Below, in pieces: positions 25,075 to 34,530 of a stretch of DNA of 64,000 bases; position 1 is the stretch's first letter; each line of letters starts with the position of its first letter. The notes beneath the pieces were generated by a model, which saw nothing but the letters and a program-made list of their open reading frames with translations, was not told where the DNA came from and did not search any database. This stretch comes from Leifsonia sp052114085 (GTDB lineage Bacteria; Actinomycetota; Actinomycetes; Actinomycetales; Microbacteriaceae): the NCBI RefSeq assembly GCF_052114085.1, contig NZ_JBFREB010000001.1, forward strand, positions 434,001 through 498,000, given 5' to 3'. A program made the translations under genes and the position numbers.

Positions 25075-26120
25075 CCGACACCGCCAGCGCAGAGAACACA
25101 CCCGAATCGGGTCGCACGCACCCGGTCACCTTGTTCACCGGCCAGTGGGCCGACCTCACCCTGGAGGAGGTGGCGAAGTACGCCTCCGAGTGGGGCTACG
25201 ACGGCCTGGAGATCGCCTGCTCGGGCGAGCACCTCGACGTGTGGCGCGCGGCGGAAGATGACGCGTACCTCCAAGGGCGGCTCGACATCCTCGACAAGTA
25301 CGGTCTGAAGGTCTGGGCCATCTCGAACCACCTCAAGGGCCAGGCGGTCTGCGACGACCCCATCGACTTCCGCCACCAGGCGATCGTCGGGTCGAAGGTG
25401 TGGGGCGACGGCGACCCCGAGGGGGTTCGCCAGCGTGCCGCCGAAGAGCTCAAGCTCACCGCCAAGGTCGCCCGCAAACTAGGCGTGGACACCGTGGTCG
25501 GATTCACGGGCTCGAGCATCTGGCCGTACGTCGCGCAGTTCCCGCCGGTACCGGCCGAGGTTTTCGACCGCGGCTACCAGGACTTCGCCGACCGCTGGAA
25601 CCCCATCCTCGACGTGTTCGACGGTGAAGGGGTGCGGTTCGCGCACGAGGTGCACCCGTCCGAGATCGCCTACGACTACTGGACCAGCGTCCGCACGCTC
25701 GAGGCGATCGACCACCGGAAGGCGTTCGGGTTCAACTGGGACCCGTCGCACATGATGTGGCAGGACATCGACCCCGTTGGGTTCATCGTCGACTTCCAGG
25801 ACCGCATCTACCACGTGGACTGCAAGGACACGCGGCTGCGCCCGAAGAACGGCCGCGCCGGCGTGCTCGGCTCGCACCTGCCCTGGGGCGACCCGCGTCG
25901 CGGCTGGGACTTCGTGTCGACCGGCCACGGCGACGTGCCGTGGGAGGACTCCTTCCGTGCGCTCGAGTCGATCGGGTACACCGGCCCGATCTCCATCGAG
26001 TGGGAGGACGCCGGCATGGACCGTCTGCACGGCGCGAAGGAAGCCATCGGCTACATCCGATCGCTGCTCTGGAAGCAGCCGACCGCATCCTTCGACGCCG
26101 CTTTCAGCAACCAGGACTGA
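25071..26120 (+). CDS. Sugar phosphate isomerase/epimerase-type TIM-barrel protein (long)
   Basis: 349 residues of the AP-endonuclease-2 superfamily. Visible are TLFTGQWADLTLEEVAKYAS, the metal-site segments FAHEVHPSEIAYDYW, FGFNWDPSHMMWQDIDP, YHVDCKDTRLRP and ISIEWEDAGMDR. Longer than the first TIM gene and closer in pattern to the subgroup that includes C-glycoside-deglycosidase large subunits and 3-keto-sugar-acting enzymes known from Microbacterium and Arthrobacter; that comparison is from memory and needs a search. Last gene of the rightward operon, converging on the giant surface-protein gene. Confidence 0.86.
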   Translation: MTDTASAENTPESGRTHPVTLFTGQWADLTLEEVAKYASEWGYDGLEIACSGEHLDVWRAAEDDAYLQGRLDILDKYGLKVWAISNHLKGQAVCDDPIDFRHQAIVGSKVWGDGDPEGVRQRAAEELKLTAKVARKLGVDTVVGFTGSSIWPYVAQFPPVPAEVFDRGYQDFADRWNPILDVFDGEGVRFAHEVHPSEIAYDYWTSVRTLEAIDHRKAFGFNWDPSHMMWQDIDPVGFIVDFQDRIYHVDCKDTRLRPKNGRAGVLGSHLPWGDPRRGWDFVSTGHGDVPWEDSFRALESIGYTGPISIEWEDAGMDRLHGAKEAIGYIRSLLWKQPTASFDAAFSNQD

Positions 26121-26154
26121 CGGCGGGACGCGGCGCTCAGCGCACGCCGTCGAG

Positions 26155-29100
26155 TCACAGGGTTCCGGCTCGTCGTCTCCTGCCTCTGACGAACAGGAGC
26201 ACCGCGCCCGTGCCGGTGAGCAGAAGGGCGCTGAGCGCGATGGCGGACCAAGCGCGCAGGTTGGAGCCCGTGCCTGCGAGGCCCGTGAGGATGTCGGTGA
26301 GCGCCGGTGGCAGCACGATCGAGTCAGCGGTCGCCGCGGCGCGGTTGTTGTCGAGCGCCGGGTCGTAGGCGGTCGTCAGGACGACGGCTTCGTTCCGGAG
26401 GACGGTGCCCGCGGCCAGGCCGGGGTCGACGGTGCCTGTGATGCGATCCGTCACGGTGGCTCCCGCTGCCACGGTGGGATAGGCGCATTCCACAACGCTG
26501 GGGTGGGACGTCAGTGTGTAGGGGCCATAGTCCGGATCCAGGAGGGCAAGGTCCGCGGCCCGGGTCGTTCGTGTTTCACAGTCGGCCCCCGGGACGGCCG
26601 GGTCCGGCGTGCCCTGGGGGTGCAGGATGGCGGCCGGGATCGGGTCGATGGTTCTCACGTTCGCCGCCGCGGAGGGGCCGTGGTTGCTGGTCGCGATGGT
26701 GTACGCGATCGGAAGGCTCGCGACCGCGCCCGGCAGGTCGAGGCTCTTGGTGAGCGCCAGGTCGGCGACCGGCGTGACGGTGACCGCGACCACACCGGTG
26801 TCGCAGGCCGGAGCGGGGGTGGACGTGTCGCAGACCTGATAGGTGAAGGCGTCTGCTCCGTCGAATCCGGCGTCCGGCGCGTAGGTGAGGGTGTTGTCGG
26901 AGTTGACAGTGACCGTCCCGTGCGTGGGCTGGGCCGTGACGGTGGGCGGGGCGGCGAGGGGCTGACCCGATCCAGAGACGGACACGGCGAGCACGTCGAG
27001 CGGGGCCGCGACCTGGTCGGTGCGCGTCGTGAGCTGCAGGTCGGGGGCCGACACCGTGTTCGCGAGGACGGTGACAGCGACCTCGACGGAGTCGCACGCC
27101 GGCGGCGTGGCGGTGTCGCAGACCCGGATCTCGTAACCGTCGGTGCCGGTATAGCCGGCGCCTGGGGTATAGGTCACCGCACCGGTCGCCGGGTCGATGG
27201 AGATCGCCCCGTGCTGGGGTGCGGTCACGGCGGTGACCGTGGAGGGATCGATGGGCTTGCCCGTCGTGGTGACGATGTCCTGCAACGGTGTCGTCACGGC
27301 CGTATCCTGCGGGGTCTCCACACCGAGGTTGCCTGCCGCGGCCGGACCGTCGATGAACACGTTGTCGATCGTCACGGCGACGGAGGCCGTGGCGCAGACC
27401 GGGTCGGGGAACGAGGTGTCGCAGATCGTGTAGGCGTACGAGTCGGTGCCGCTGAACCCGACGTCCGGGGTGTATGTGATCGAACCATCCGCGTTGACCG
27501 CCGTGGTCCCGTTTGCGGGCTGGGTGCTGATCGTCGGCAGGGCGAACTGCTGACCGGACGAGGAAGTGTCGTTCGCACCGACAGCGGTCGTCACCGACGA
27601 CCCCGCGTTCACCGTCGCGCTGTCATCGACAGCGGTCACCGTGTTCGGTTGCACGGTCACCCCCACGACGGTGGTGTGGCACTCCTGCGGGGTGGCCGTG
27701 TCACAGGCCGAGACGGCGTAGCTGTCCGCCCCGGCGTACCCGGCCGACGGCGTGTAGGTCACTGCCCCGCTCAGCGGGTCGATATCCACGCTGCCGAAGG
27801 CCGGCGCCGTCTCCTGGGTGACGGTGGCCGGATCCACGGGGGAACCGGACGCGGACATGATGTCCGCGAGTGGGGTGGTCACCGGCTGGTTCTGGGTCGT
27901 GACGATCCCGCTGTTCGCTTGCGCGGCCGGACCGTCGGTGAACACGTTGTCCACCGTGACGGCGACATCCGCGCTGTCGCACACCGGGGTGGGAGTCGAG
28001 GTGTCGCACACCTCGTAGGAGTAGACGGTTCTCCCGCTCCAGCCCGCGGCGGGGGTGAACGTGATATCGCCGTTGCCGGCGACGGTCGCACTGCCGTTGT
28101 CCGGCTGGGCGGTCACGGTCGGCGCGGCCAGAGGCTGTCCGGACAGCGACGTGTCATTGCTGCGGACGTCAGTACTCACGGCGACGCCGGCGTTCGTGGT
28201 GGCGGTATCGTCGACGGCCGTCACCACGTTCACGGCGACCGTCACTCCCACCATCACGGTGTCGCATTCCTGCGGTGTCGCGGTATCGCAGACGCTCACG
28301 GTGTAGGCGTCCTCGCCGCTGTACCCGGCGGTCGGCGAGTACGTGACGGCCCCGGTGGTCGGGTCGATCGCGATGATGCCGTGGGCCGGTGGGATCGCCT
28401 GACTCACTGACGTCGGGTCGAGAGGGGCACCGAGCGTGTGGGCGATGTCGGCCAACGGCGTCGTCACAGCCGTGTTCTGCGGCGTGCTGACACCCCCGTT
28501 CGAGCTCGCCGCCGGACCGTCCACGAATACATTCGTCACAGTCACGTCGACTGTGGCGGAGTCGCATGCCGGCGTCGGAGCGGACATGTCGCACACCGTG
28601 TAGGTGTACGAATCGGATCCGCTGAATCCGGCGTTCGGGTTGTACGTGATATCTCCGGACGCCGTGATCGTGGTCGTCCCGTCTGCAGGCTGCACGGTGA
28701 CCGACGGGTCTGCCAACGGCTCGCCGGTCGCGGAGAGATCGTTGGCGCGGACATTCGTCGTCACCGGGCTCCCGGCTGCGGTCGTCGCGGTGTCGTCGCC
28801 CGCCGTCACCACGTTGCCGGTGACCGTCACGGCGACCGTCACCGAGTGGCACTGCTGCGGGATGGCGGTGTCGCACTCGGTGACTCCGTACGTGTCAGGA
28901 CCCGCATATCCCGCGGCCGGGGTATACGTGATCGCCCCGGTGGTGGCGTTGAGCGCCAGCGTCCCGTGGCCGGGCGGGGCGGCGACCGTCGCCTTCGCTG
29001 GGCTGATCGGCATCCCCAACGTGGTGACGATGTCCGCCAGCGGGGTGACCACCGGGGTGTTCTGGCCGGTCACCACTCCGGCGTTCCCGGCCGCCGCCGG

Positions 29101-32100
29101 GCCGTCGATGAACACGTTGTCGATCGTGATCAGTACCGTCGCCGAATCGCAGGACGGGATGGGATTGGATGTGTCGCAGATCTCGTACACGTAGGAGTCC
29201 GTGCCGCTGTAGCCGCTGTCCGGCGTGTAGGTGATCGTCCCGTTCGCGTTCACCACGGCGGCTCCGTGTGCCGGCGGTGTCGCGATCGTCGGATCGGCCA
29301 GCGGTTGGGCCGACTCCGACGTATCGTTGGCCAGCACATCCGTGGTCACCGACGAACCCGCGTTCACGGTGGCGGTGTCGTCGCCGGCCGTGACTTCGTT
29401 GGGCGGGATGGTGACACCGACGACGACGGAGTGGCACTCTTGCGGGGCTGCCGTGTCGCACACGTTCACGTCGTAGGTGTCCGTCCCGCCGTAACCGGAC
29501 GCCGGAGCGTAGGTGACGGCGCCGGTGACCGGGTCGATGGTGATGCTGCCGTGCCGGGGCGCCGTGATTTGGGTGACCGTCGTCGGATCCAGCGGGGCGC
29601 CGAGAGCGGTGACGATGTCCGCAAGCGGCGTCGTCACCGGGGTGTTCTGAGCGGTGCCGATGCCTCCGTTGCTGTCCGCGGCCGGCCCGTCGACGAAGAC
29701 GTTGTTCACCAGCACGGCGACCGTACCCGTCCCACAGGCGGGAGTCGGGGTGGACGTGTCGCAGACCGTGTAGGTGTAGGAGTCGTCACCGCTGAACTGC
29801 GCGTTCGGGGTGTAGACGATGTTGCCGAAGGCGTCGACCGCCGCAGCGCCGTGGGCGGGCTGGGTGGCGACCGCCGGGGTCCACAGCGGTTGCCCCGACG
29901 CCGAGATGTCGTTGGCGCGTACGTCGGTCGACACCGCGGTGCCGGCCGTGGTGGTCGCCGAGTCGTCGACCGCCGTCACCGTGTTCGGCTGAACGGTGAC
30001 CGACACCGGCCCCGTCCCGCATTGAGCGGGCGAGGAGGTGTCGCAGAACTGCACCTCGTACGTATCGGGGCCCGAGTACCCGGCGGCCGGAGTGTACGTG
30101 ATCGCCCCGGTCGTGCCGTTGATCGACAACGAACCATGCTGCGGCGCCGTCTGCTGACTGACTGCTGCCGGATCCAACGCCGCACCGGCGGCAGTGACGA
30201 CCTGCGCGAGCGGCGTCGTTACGGGAGTGTTCTGCGGGGTGGTCACGGCCGGGTTCAGCGGTGTGAACACGTTGAGCACTGTGTCGGTGTCGGTGGCCTG
30301 GTCGGTGAACGTCGTCGCAGCATCGGCCGGGTCCGGAGCCGTCATCACGACGCTGTTCACGATGCTGTCCTGGGCACCGGGCAGTACCTGCACGGTGACT
30401 GCGACGGCAAACGACGAACCGGCGCCCCCACTGGTGCTGGTGCCGTCGCCGAGCACGCCGGCTGCGGCGAGCGCGCCCGTCCAGGTCAGAGTCGAACCGT
30501 TCACCGCGGCCGTCGGCGTCGACGACACGTACGCAACGCCCGGCGGAAGCGTGTCGACCAGGGTGATCCCACTCACCGACTCGGCGACCAGCAGATTGGT
30601 CGCGGCGATGGTGTACGTGGTCTGTTGGCCTACAGCGACGCTGGTCACTCCATCGGTCTTCGTCACCCGCAGCTGCGGCGGCGACGGCGCGACCGTCGCG
30701 CAGGACGTCGCAACGTCATTGGCGGGGAATGGGTCGTTGTAGATCCCGTGCACGGTGCCTGTGAAGCACACCGTCGATGCAGCGCTCGGCGAAGGCCGGA
30801 AGGTGGGACTGATCGTCTCCGGGGTATTGATCGGCAGCAGACGGGACGTCGTTCCGTCCGGATTCACCGCGCGGCAGCTGATCTCGGTGGGGCCGGTCGT
30901 ACCCGGAGCCGTGCACAGCCAGCCGGGCTGGGCCAGACCGGCGATCTCCACTCCCGCGGGAACGTCGATGGTCGCCGTCGCGGGCGCCGCCGTCGATCCG
31001 CCCAGGTTCGTCACGACGAAGGGGATCGTACCGACCCGATTCGTCTGCAGCGGGTAGTGCGCGCCCGCCGTGATGAGGAGATCGGACTCTTCCGTCGTGG
31101 CGCAAACCGGGCGTGGCTCGATGGAAGCCAGCAGATCCGTCGCCGCCGCGACCGAGTTGCATGCCACTTGGTCGGCCGCGCCGCCCACGAGGGCTGCGCT
31201 GTAGACGAACGAGCGCGAAGCTTGGAACGGCAACGTCGTCAGCGTCGCCCGGATGCTGCTTGCCCCGCCGGCCGTCCCCGTCCAGGTGCCGGTCGTCGCC
31301 CCCGAGTAGACCTGGGGCCGGGGCGGGTTCGTCGACGTCGAGTACGCCAGCGTCACCCCGGCACCGACGTCGCTGACGCCGACCAGGGTCTCCGTGACGG
31401 TGCTCCCGCGCGGCGTGGTCGCCGTCGCGTCGCTCGTTCCGACATCTCCCACATACGGCAGGACATCGTAGATCACCACATTGGTCAGGTCGGCGTTCCC
31501 CAGGTTCTGCAGCGTGACCCGATACTTGATCGCCGCCGCCGCCGGCGGCACTCCGACCCGGATATCGGGATCGGCGATCCAGTCGCACCCATCAGCAGCC
31601 GAGGAATCCGGGCGGCAGATCTCCTTCTTCACCCCCACCGAACGAGTCGGCGACAAACTCGTCACACCGTTGGCGCTGGCGAACGCATCCGTGCTACTGC
31701 CGTCGCCATCCACATCGGTGGTGTCGACATACTTCACCGGACTGTACGAGGTCGCGATGCTGTTCCCGACGTCGCCGAGCATGAACGTCGCGGTCTGATT
31801 ATTGGTGCCTGCGGGCGCCGCCAGCGTGGGAGAGGTCTTCACCTGCAGTTGGGGCAGGGTCGCTGTGCCGTCCACACCGAGCGGCGCCGGCCAGTTCACC
31901 ACCACGGCTTGCCGGACGGTGCCGTTGAATGTGACCGTGCGGTAGTCGAACGTCGCTCCGGCCGGGGGAGTGGCCGTGAACGAGGCGCCGTTGGCCGGGA
32001 TGGTCCAGCCGAGCGGAGCGATGTAGACGTACTGCGGGCGGAGCGGGGAGCCGGCTATGAGGTTCGAAATGCTGCCGTTCGCCCGCCAGATCACCTCGCT

Positions 32101-33780
32101 GCCGACTACCGCCGTGCCACCACCGGTCACGGTCGCCGCCGGCGCTCCTGCGGACAGGCCGATCTGGCCGGCCGTGCTCACCAGTGTGACGCAGGACGTC
32201 ACAGGCCCGACACTGACCGGATTCAGCCCGGGGGAGCCTGGGTAGGCCACCGACCCGCTGGCCGTGTTGCACCGCTGGCCCGGCGTCGCGCCGTAACGCA
32301 CCACCGTGTTGTATACGACGGTGAATGGGGTGCCCAATGCGCCGGAGGGGTCGGAGTTCGGTCCGACCAACGGAGCAGAGGTGGCGGTTGCTGCGACGAT
32401 GCGTCGCCCGGCCGGCGCGGTGATCGAGCCGACCGCCGTACCGGTGGTTCCATCGTCCAAGGTGTAGCTGAGCGAGCCCCCGGTGCCCGAATAGCCGACA
32501 TTCGTCACCGCGAGATCGGGCAGATCCAGTGTCGTGTCAGAGATCGTGGCGACACCCGGAACGTTGCCCTGGTTGTTCGCGGTGACCTGCCAACGCACCC
32601 CCGCGGTCCCACCCGGCGTGTTCGGGATGTTGACCGAACCGACGAAGGCATTGATGGCAGGGTTCCACATGCCCTTGCCGATATTGGCCTTGCCGAAGGG
32701 CGCACAGTTGCCGACCTGTAGGTTCTGGGTGGTGCTGGCCGCCTTGACCTGGCCGTCGAGGTAGGTGACCGTCTGCGTGCCGGAGAACGTTTCCGTGACG
32801 ATGCAGCCGGGGGAGGTCGTCGGGTACTGCGTGCTCGGGAACTGTACCCGGAATGTTCCGGGTTGGCCGTACACGCCCCGCGCCGCGACCTGACCGCTCT
32901 GGGCGAACGTCACGCTATGCGTACCCGCGTCGTACGTTCCGCCGCTGCCCGGTACGTAGACCGCCTTCGGTGGAAGTTGGACGGTCGCGGTGTACGACTG
33001 CGCACATGTGAACTGCGCCGCAGCCCGGAAGTCCAGTAACGAAGCGTCGAACTGGACGCACCCCGACGTGCTCCGAAACCAAAACACGGTGACGTCGGTG
33101 TCGGTGGCCGTGTTCGCCGGGGCGGAGAGTGCCGCACTCGGGCTGGGCACCGTGCTCACCCAGGTGGCAGTGGCGGTCGACGTGGCGGGGGTGTCCGAGT
33201 TCGTCGCGCTGATCGTCGCCGAGCGTTGGATCTGGGAGCCGTTCAGGAAGAATGATCCGCCGGCGACCCCGCTGGGGGTGTTGTTGAACACGGTGTATTC
33301 GATGCCGAAGGACCCGCTCGTCCCCGCGGTCACCGTGCCGAGGTTGACCGTCAGCCCGTTGTAGGCCGTTCCGGTTATGGGCGGCGGGGGCGAAAAGGGA
33401 GGATTGAAGATGTAGGTGTTCAGCTCTCGGCGCTGCGTGCCGTAGAACGAGTCGACCGCAGGTCCCGGGATCGTGACGTTCGTGCCCAGGCAGTCCGCGA
33501 TGTTGCAGCTGTACGCGATGTTCAGCACGTACCTGCCATTCGGGATGGTCGCCGCATTGACGGAGGTGACCGGCGTACCAGCCGTGTCGGTGATCGTCGT
33601 CACCACCGAAACGACGGCCGGCCCCGCAGCGTCAGCAGCGGCCAGCGGCACCAGACTGAAACCGAGCGCGAGCGACACTGCCGCGGCACCAAAGCGGAGA
33701 AACCGCGAACCCAGATGTGCGAACCGGTTGCGCCCGCGTGATCGTCCGGAATCCTCGGCTGCAGAGCCTTCGGTCGTCAT
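26155..33780 (-). CDS. Giant sortase-anchored surface protein with DUF11 and 12 Ig-like domains
   Basis: 2541 residues. Signal peptide at about 17-52 (FGAAAVSLALGFSLVPLAAA) after a basic region. The N-terminal 1100 residues contain DUF11-like beta domains (LQNLGNADLTNVVIYDVLP and TYTIAATNLLVAESVSGITL). Residues about 1170-2338 are six copies of a two-domain unit, each domain about 97 residues, with conserved NVFxDGPAA, QNTPVTTPLADI and ITYTPxxGxSGxDSYxY signatures and one CDTxxPxxC pair per domain. Another DUF11 domain follows. The C-terminus has LAGTG at 2501-2505, a hydrophobic helix and RRRR, which is a class E sortase-type signal. Probably an adhesin or cell-wall scaffold. The ATG encoding MTTEGSAA has a G-rich ribosome-binding site; no sortase lies in the window. 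Confidence 0.92.
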   Translation of the reverse strand: MTTEGSAAEDSGRSRGRNRFAHLGSRFLRFGAAAVSLALGFSLVPLAAADAAGPAVVSVVTTITDTAGTPVTSVNAATIPNGRYVLNIAYSCNIADCLGTNVTIPGPAVDSFYGTQRRELNTYIFNPPFSPPPPITGTAYNGLTVNLGTVTAGTSGSFGIEYTVFNNTPSGVAGGSFFLNGSQIQRSATISATNSDTPATSTATATWVSTVPSPSAALSAPANTATDTDVTVFWFRSTSGCVQFDASLLDFRAAAQFTCAQSYTATVQLPPKAVYVPGSGGTYDAGTHSVTFAQSGQVAARGVYGQPGTFRVQFPSTQYPTTSPGCIVTETFSGTQTVTYLDGQVKAASTTQNLQVGNCAPFGKANIGKGMWNPAINAFVGSVNIPNTPGGTAGVRWQVTANNQGNVPGVATISDTTLDLPDLAVTNVGYSGTGGSLSYTLDDGTTGTAVGSITAPAGRRIVAATATSAPLVGPNSDPSGALGTPFTVVYNTVVRYGATPGQRCNTASGSVAYPGSPGLNPVSVGPVTSCVTLVSTAGQIGLSAGAPAATVTGGGTAVVGSEVIWRANGSISNLIAGSPLRPQYVYIAPLGWTIPANGASFTATPPAGATFDYRTVTFNGTVRQAVVVNWPAPLGVDGTATLPQLQVKTSPTLAAPAGTNNQTATFMLGDVGNSIATSYSPVKYVDTTDVDGDGSSTDAFASANGVTSLSPTRSVGVKKEICRPDSSAADGCDWIADPDIRVGVPPAAAAIKYRVTLQNLGNADLTNVVIYDVLPYVGDVGTSDATATTPRGSTVTETLVGVSDVGAGVTLAYSTSTNPPRPQVYSGATTGTWTGTAGGASSIRATLTTLPFQASRSFVYSAALVGGAADQVACNSVAAATDLLASIEPRPVCATTEESDLLITAGAHYPLQTNRVGTIPFVVTNLGGSTAAPATATIDVPAGVEIAGLAQPGWLCTAPGTTGPTEISCRAVNPDGTTSRLLPINTPETISPTFRPSPSAASTVCFTGTVHGIYNDPFPANDVATSCATVAPSPPQLRVTKTDGVTSVAVGQQTTYTIAATNLLVAESVSGITLVDTLPPGVAYVSSTPTAAVNGSTLTWTGALAAAGVLGDGTSTSGGAGSSFAVAVTVQVLPGAQDSIVNSVVMTAPDPADAATTFTDQATDTDTVLNVFTPLNPAVTTPQNTPVTTPLAQVVTAAGAALDPAAVSQQTAPQHGSLSINGTTGAITYTPAAGYSGPDTYEVQFCDTSSPAQCGTGPVSVTVQPNTVTAVDDSATTTAGTAVSTDVRANDISASGQPLWTPAVATQPAHGAAAVDAFGNIVYTPNAQFSGDDSYTYTVCDTSTPTPACGTGTVAVLVNNVFVDGPAADSNGGIGTAQNTPVTTPLADIVTALGAPLDPTTVTQITAPRHGSITIDPVTGAVTYAPASGYGGTDTYDVNVCDTAAPQECHSVVVGVTIPPNEVTAGDDTATVNAGSSVTTDVLANDTSESAQPLADPTIATPPAHGAAVVNANGTITYTPDSGYSGTDSYVYEICDTSNPIPSCDSATVLITIDNVFIDGPAAAGNAGVVTGQNTPVVTPLADIVTTLGMPISPAKATVAAPPGHGTLALNATTGAITYTPAAGYAGPDTYGVTECDTAIPQQCHSVTVAVTVTGNVVTAGDDTATTAAGSPVTTNVRANDLSATGEPLADPSVTVQPADGTTTITASGDITYNPNAGFSGSDSYTYTVCDMSAPTPACDSATVDVTVTNVFVDGPAASSNGGVSTPQNTAVTTPLADIAHTLGAPLDPTSVSQAIPPAHGIIAIDPTTGAVTYSPTAGYSGEDAYTVSVCDTATPQECDTVMVGVTVAVNVVTAVDDTATTNAGVAVSTDVRSNDTSLSGQPLAAPTVTAQPDNGSATVAGNGDITFTPAAGWSGRTVYSYEVCDTSTPTPVCDSADVAVTVDNVFTDGPAAQANSGIVTTQNQPVTTPLADIMSASGSPVDPATVTQETAPAFGSVDIDPLSGAVTYTPSAGYAGADSYAVSACDTATPQECHTTVVGVTVQPNTVTAVDDSATVNAGSSVTTAVGANDTSSSGQQFALPTISTQPANGTTAVNADGSITYTPDVGFSGTDSYAYTICDTSFPDPVCATASVAVTIDNVFIDGPAAAGNLGVETPQDTAVTTPLQDIVTTTGKPIDPSTVTAVTAPQHGAISIDPATGAVTYTPGAGYTGTDGYEIRVCDTATPPACDSVEVAVTVLANTVSAPDLQLTTRTDQVAAPLDVLAVSVSGSGQPLAAPPTVTAQPTHGTVTVNSDNTLTYAPDAGFDGADAFTYQVCDTSTPAPACDTGVVAVTVTPVADLALTKSLDLPGAVASLPIAYTIATSNHGPSAAANVRTIDPIPAAILHPQGTPDPAVPGADCETRTTRAADLALLDPDYGPYTLTSHPSVVECAYPTVAAGATVTDRITGTVDPGLAAGTVLRNEAVVLTTAYDPALDNNRAAATADSIVLPPALTDILTGLAGTGSNLRAWSAIALSALLLTGTGAVLLFVRGRRRRAGTL
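26765..30273 (-). repeat. Six tandem ~585-bp coding repeats
   Basis: Six copies of an A-B domain pair in the giant surface protein gene. A units start with NVF and contain the QNTPVTTPL-type segment; B units start with VTAxDDxATxxAG. Copies diverge in sequence and codon choice, so the array is old rather than freshly amplified; the last B copy is the most diverged. Confidence 0.88.
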
Positions 33781-33913
33781 CGTGTCCCCCCACGGCTGCC
33801 GCCCGCAGCCGCGTTTCTCTCGCGAGCACGTCAACTATCGGGCGAGTCCCTAGCGTTGGGCGAGATGATCCTCCGATCGACAGCCGGATCGAAAGACAGC
33901 TGTTGATCCGTCG

Positions 33914-34465
33914 TCACCGGAAGTCGACGGCCGCCGCGTCGACGACCTCCGCTGTGCGGCCAGGGGCGCGGTGATTCGACCAGTACAGGTTCGTGTGCGC
34001 GATCACCAGGTCGGGCGTCGGCGCGCCCCACTCGGACAGGTCCTCGGTGGTGTGCGCATCCCCGACCAGCGTCACGTCGTAGCCGCGGACGAGACCGCCG
34101 TGGATCGTGGCCCGGATGCACTCGTCGGTCTGTGAACCGGTGACGACGATCCGTCCGACCTGCGCGTCCGCCAGGACCGCCTCCAGTTCCGAGTCCTCGA
34201 ACGCGTCGGCGTACTCCTTCGGCACGAGCGCCTCGGCCTGGTCGCGCACCAGCTCGGGCACGAACTGCCAGCCGTCGCTGCCGAATGGCAGGTGCTCGTC
34301 CGAGTGCTGGATCCACACCACCGGGACCCGCTCGTCACGCGCCCGGTCGACGAGGCCGCGGATGGCGAGGACGACCTCATCCCGGCGATGCGCGCCGCCG
34401 ATCACGTCGTTCTGAACGTCGATCACCAGCAGCGCGCTCCCGGGTCGCCCATCGAGAGTGGTCAT
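33914..34465 (-). CDS. Isochorismatase-family cysteine hydrolase
   Basis: 183 residues with the complete catalytic triad of the family: Asp16 in LLVIDVQND, Lys83 in LVPKEYADAF and Cys116 in TGSQTDECIRAT, together with the cis-peptide region before the Cys. Members hydrolyse isochorismate, nicotinamide or other amides. Nothing around it indicates siderophore synthesis, so a general amidase/nicotinamidase-like role is as likely. GGGGGAATC precedes the ATG. Divergent from the pentapeptide gene with 65 nt between. Confidence 0.87.
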   Translation of the reverse strand: MTTLDGRPGSALLVIDVQNDVIGGAHRRDEVVLAIRGLVDRARDERVPVVWIQHSDEHLPFGSDGWQFVPELVRDQAEALVPKEYADAFEDSELEAVLADAQVGRIVVTGSQTDECIRATIHGGLVRGYDVTLVGDAHTTEDLSEWGAPTPDLVIAHTNLYWSNHRAPGRTAEVVDAAAVDFR

Positions 34466-34530
34466 GATTCCCCCTTTGCGACGGGATGCTACTCCGCGGC
34501 CGGTCCGCTGCGCGCGACTAGGCTCGCCGT

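Noticed and set aside
26765..30273. Repeats that might be mobile elements
   Set aside because: Periodicity matches protein domains, copies are diverged and there is no transposase or terminal repeat.
25777..32721. Very long open frames (877 and 1427 codons) on the plus strand
   Set aside because: They lie antisense to the giant surface protein gene, which has signal peptide, domain repeats and a sorting signal. The plus frames are Arg/Gly/His-rich, a typical shadow of GC-rich coding DNA.
33914..34465. Siderophore (dihydroxybenzoate) locus from the isochorismatase fold
   Set aside because: No entA/entC/entE or NRPS genes nearby; the fold is shared by many amidases.
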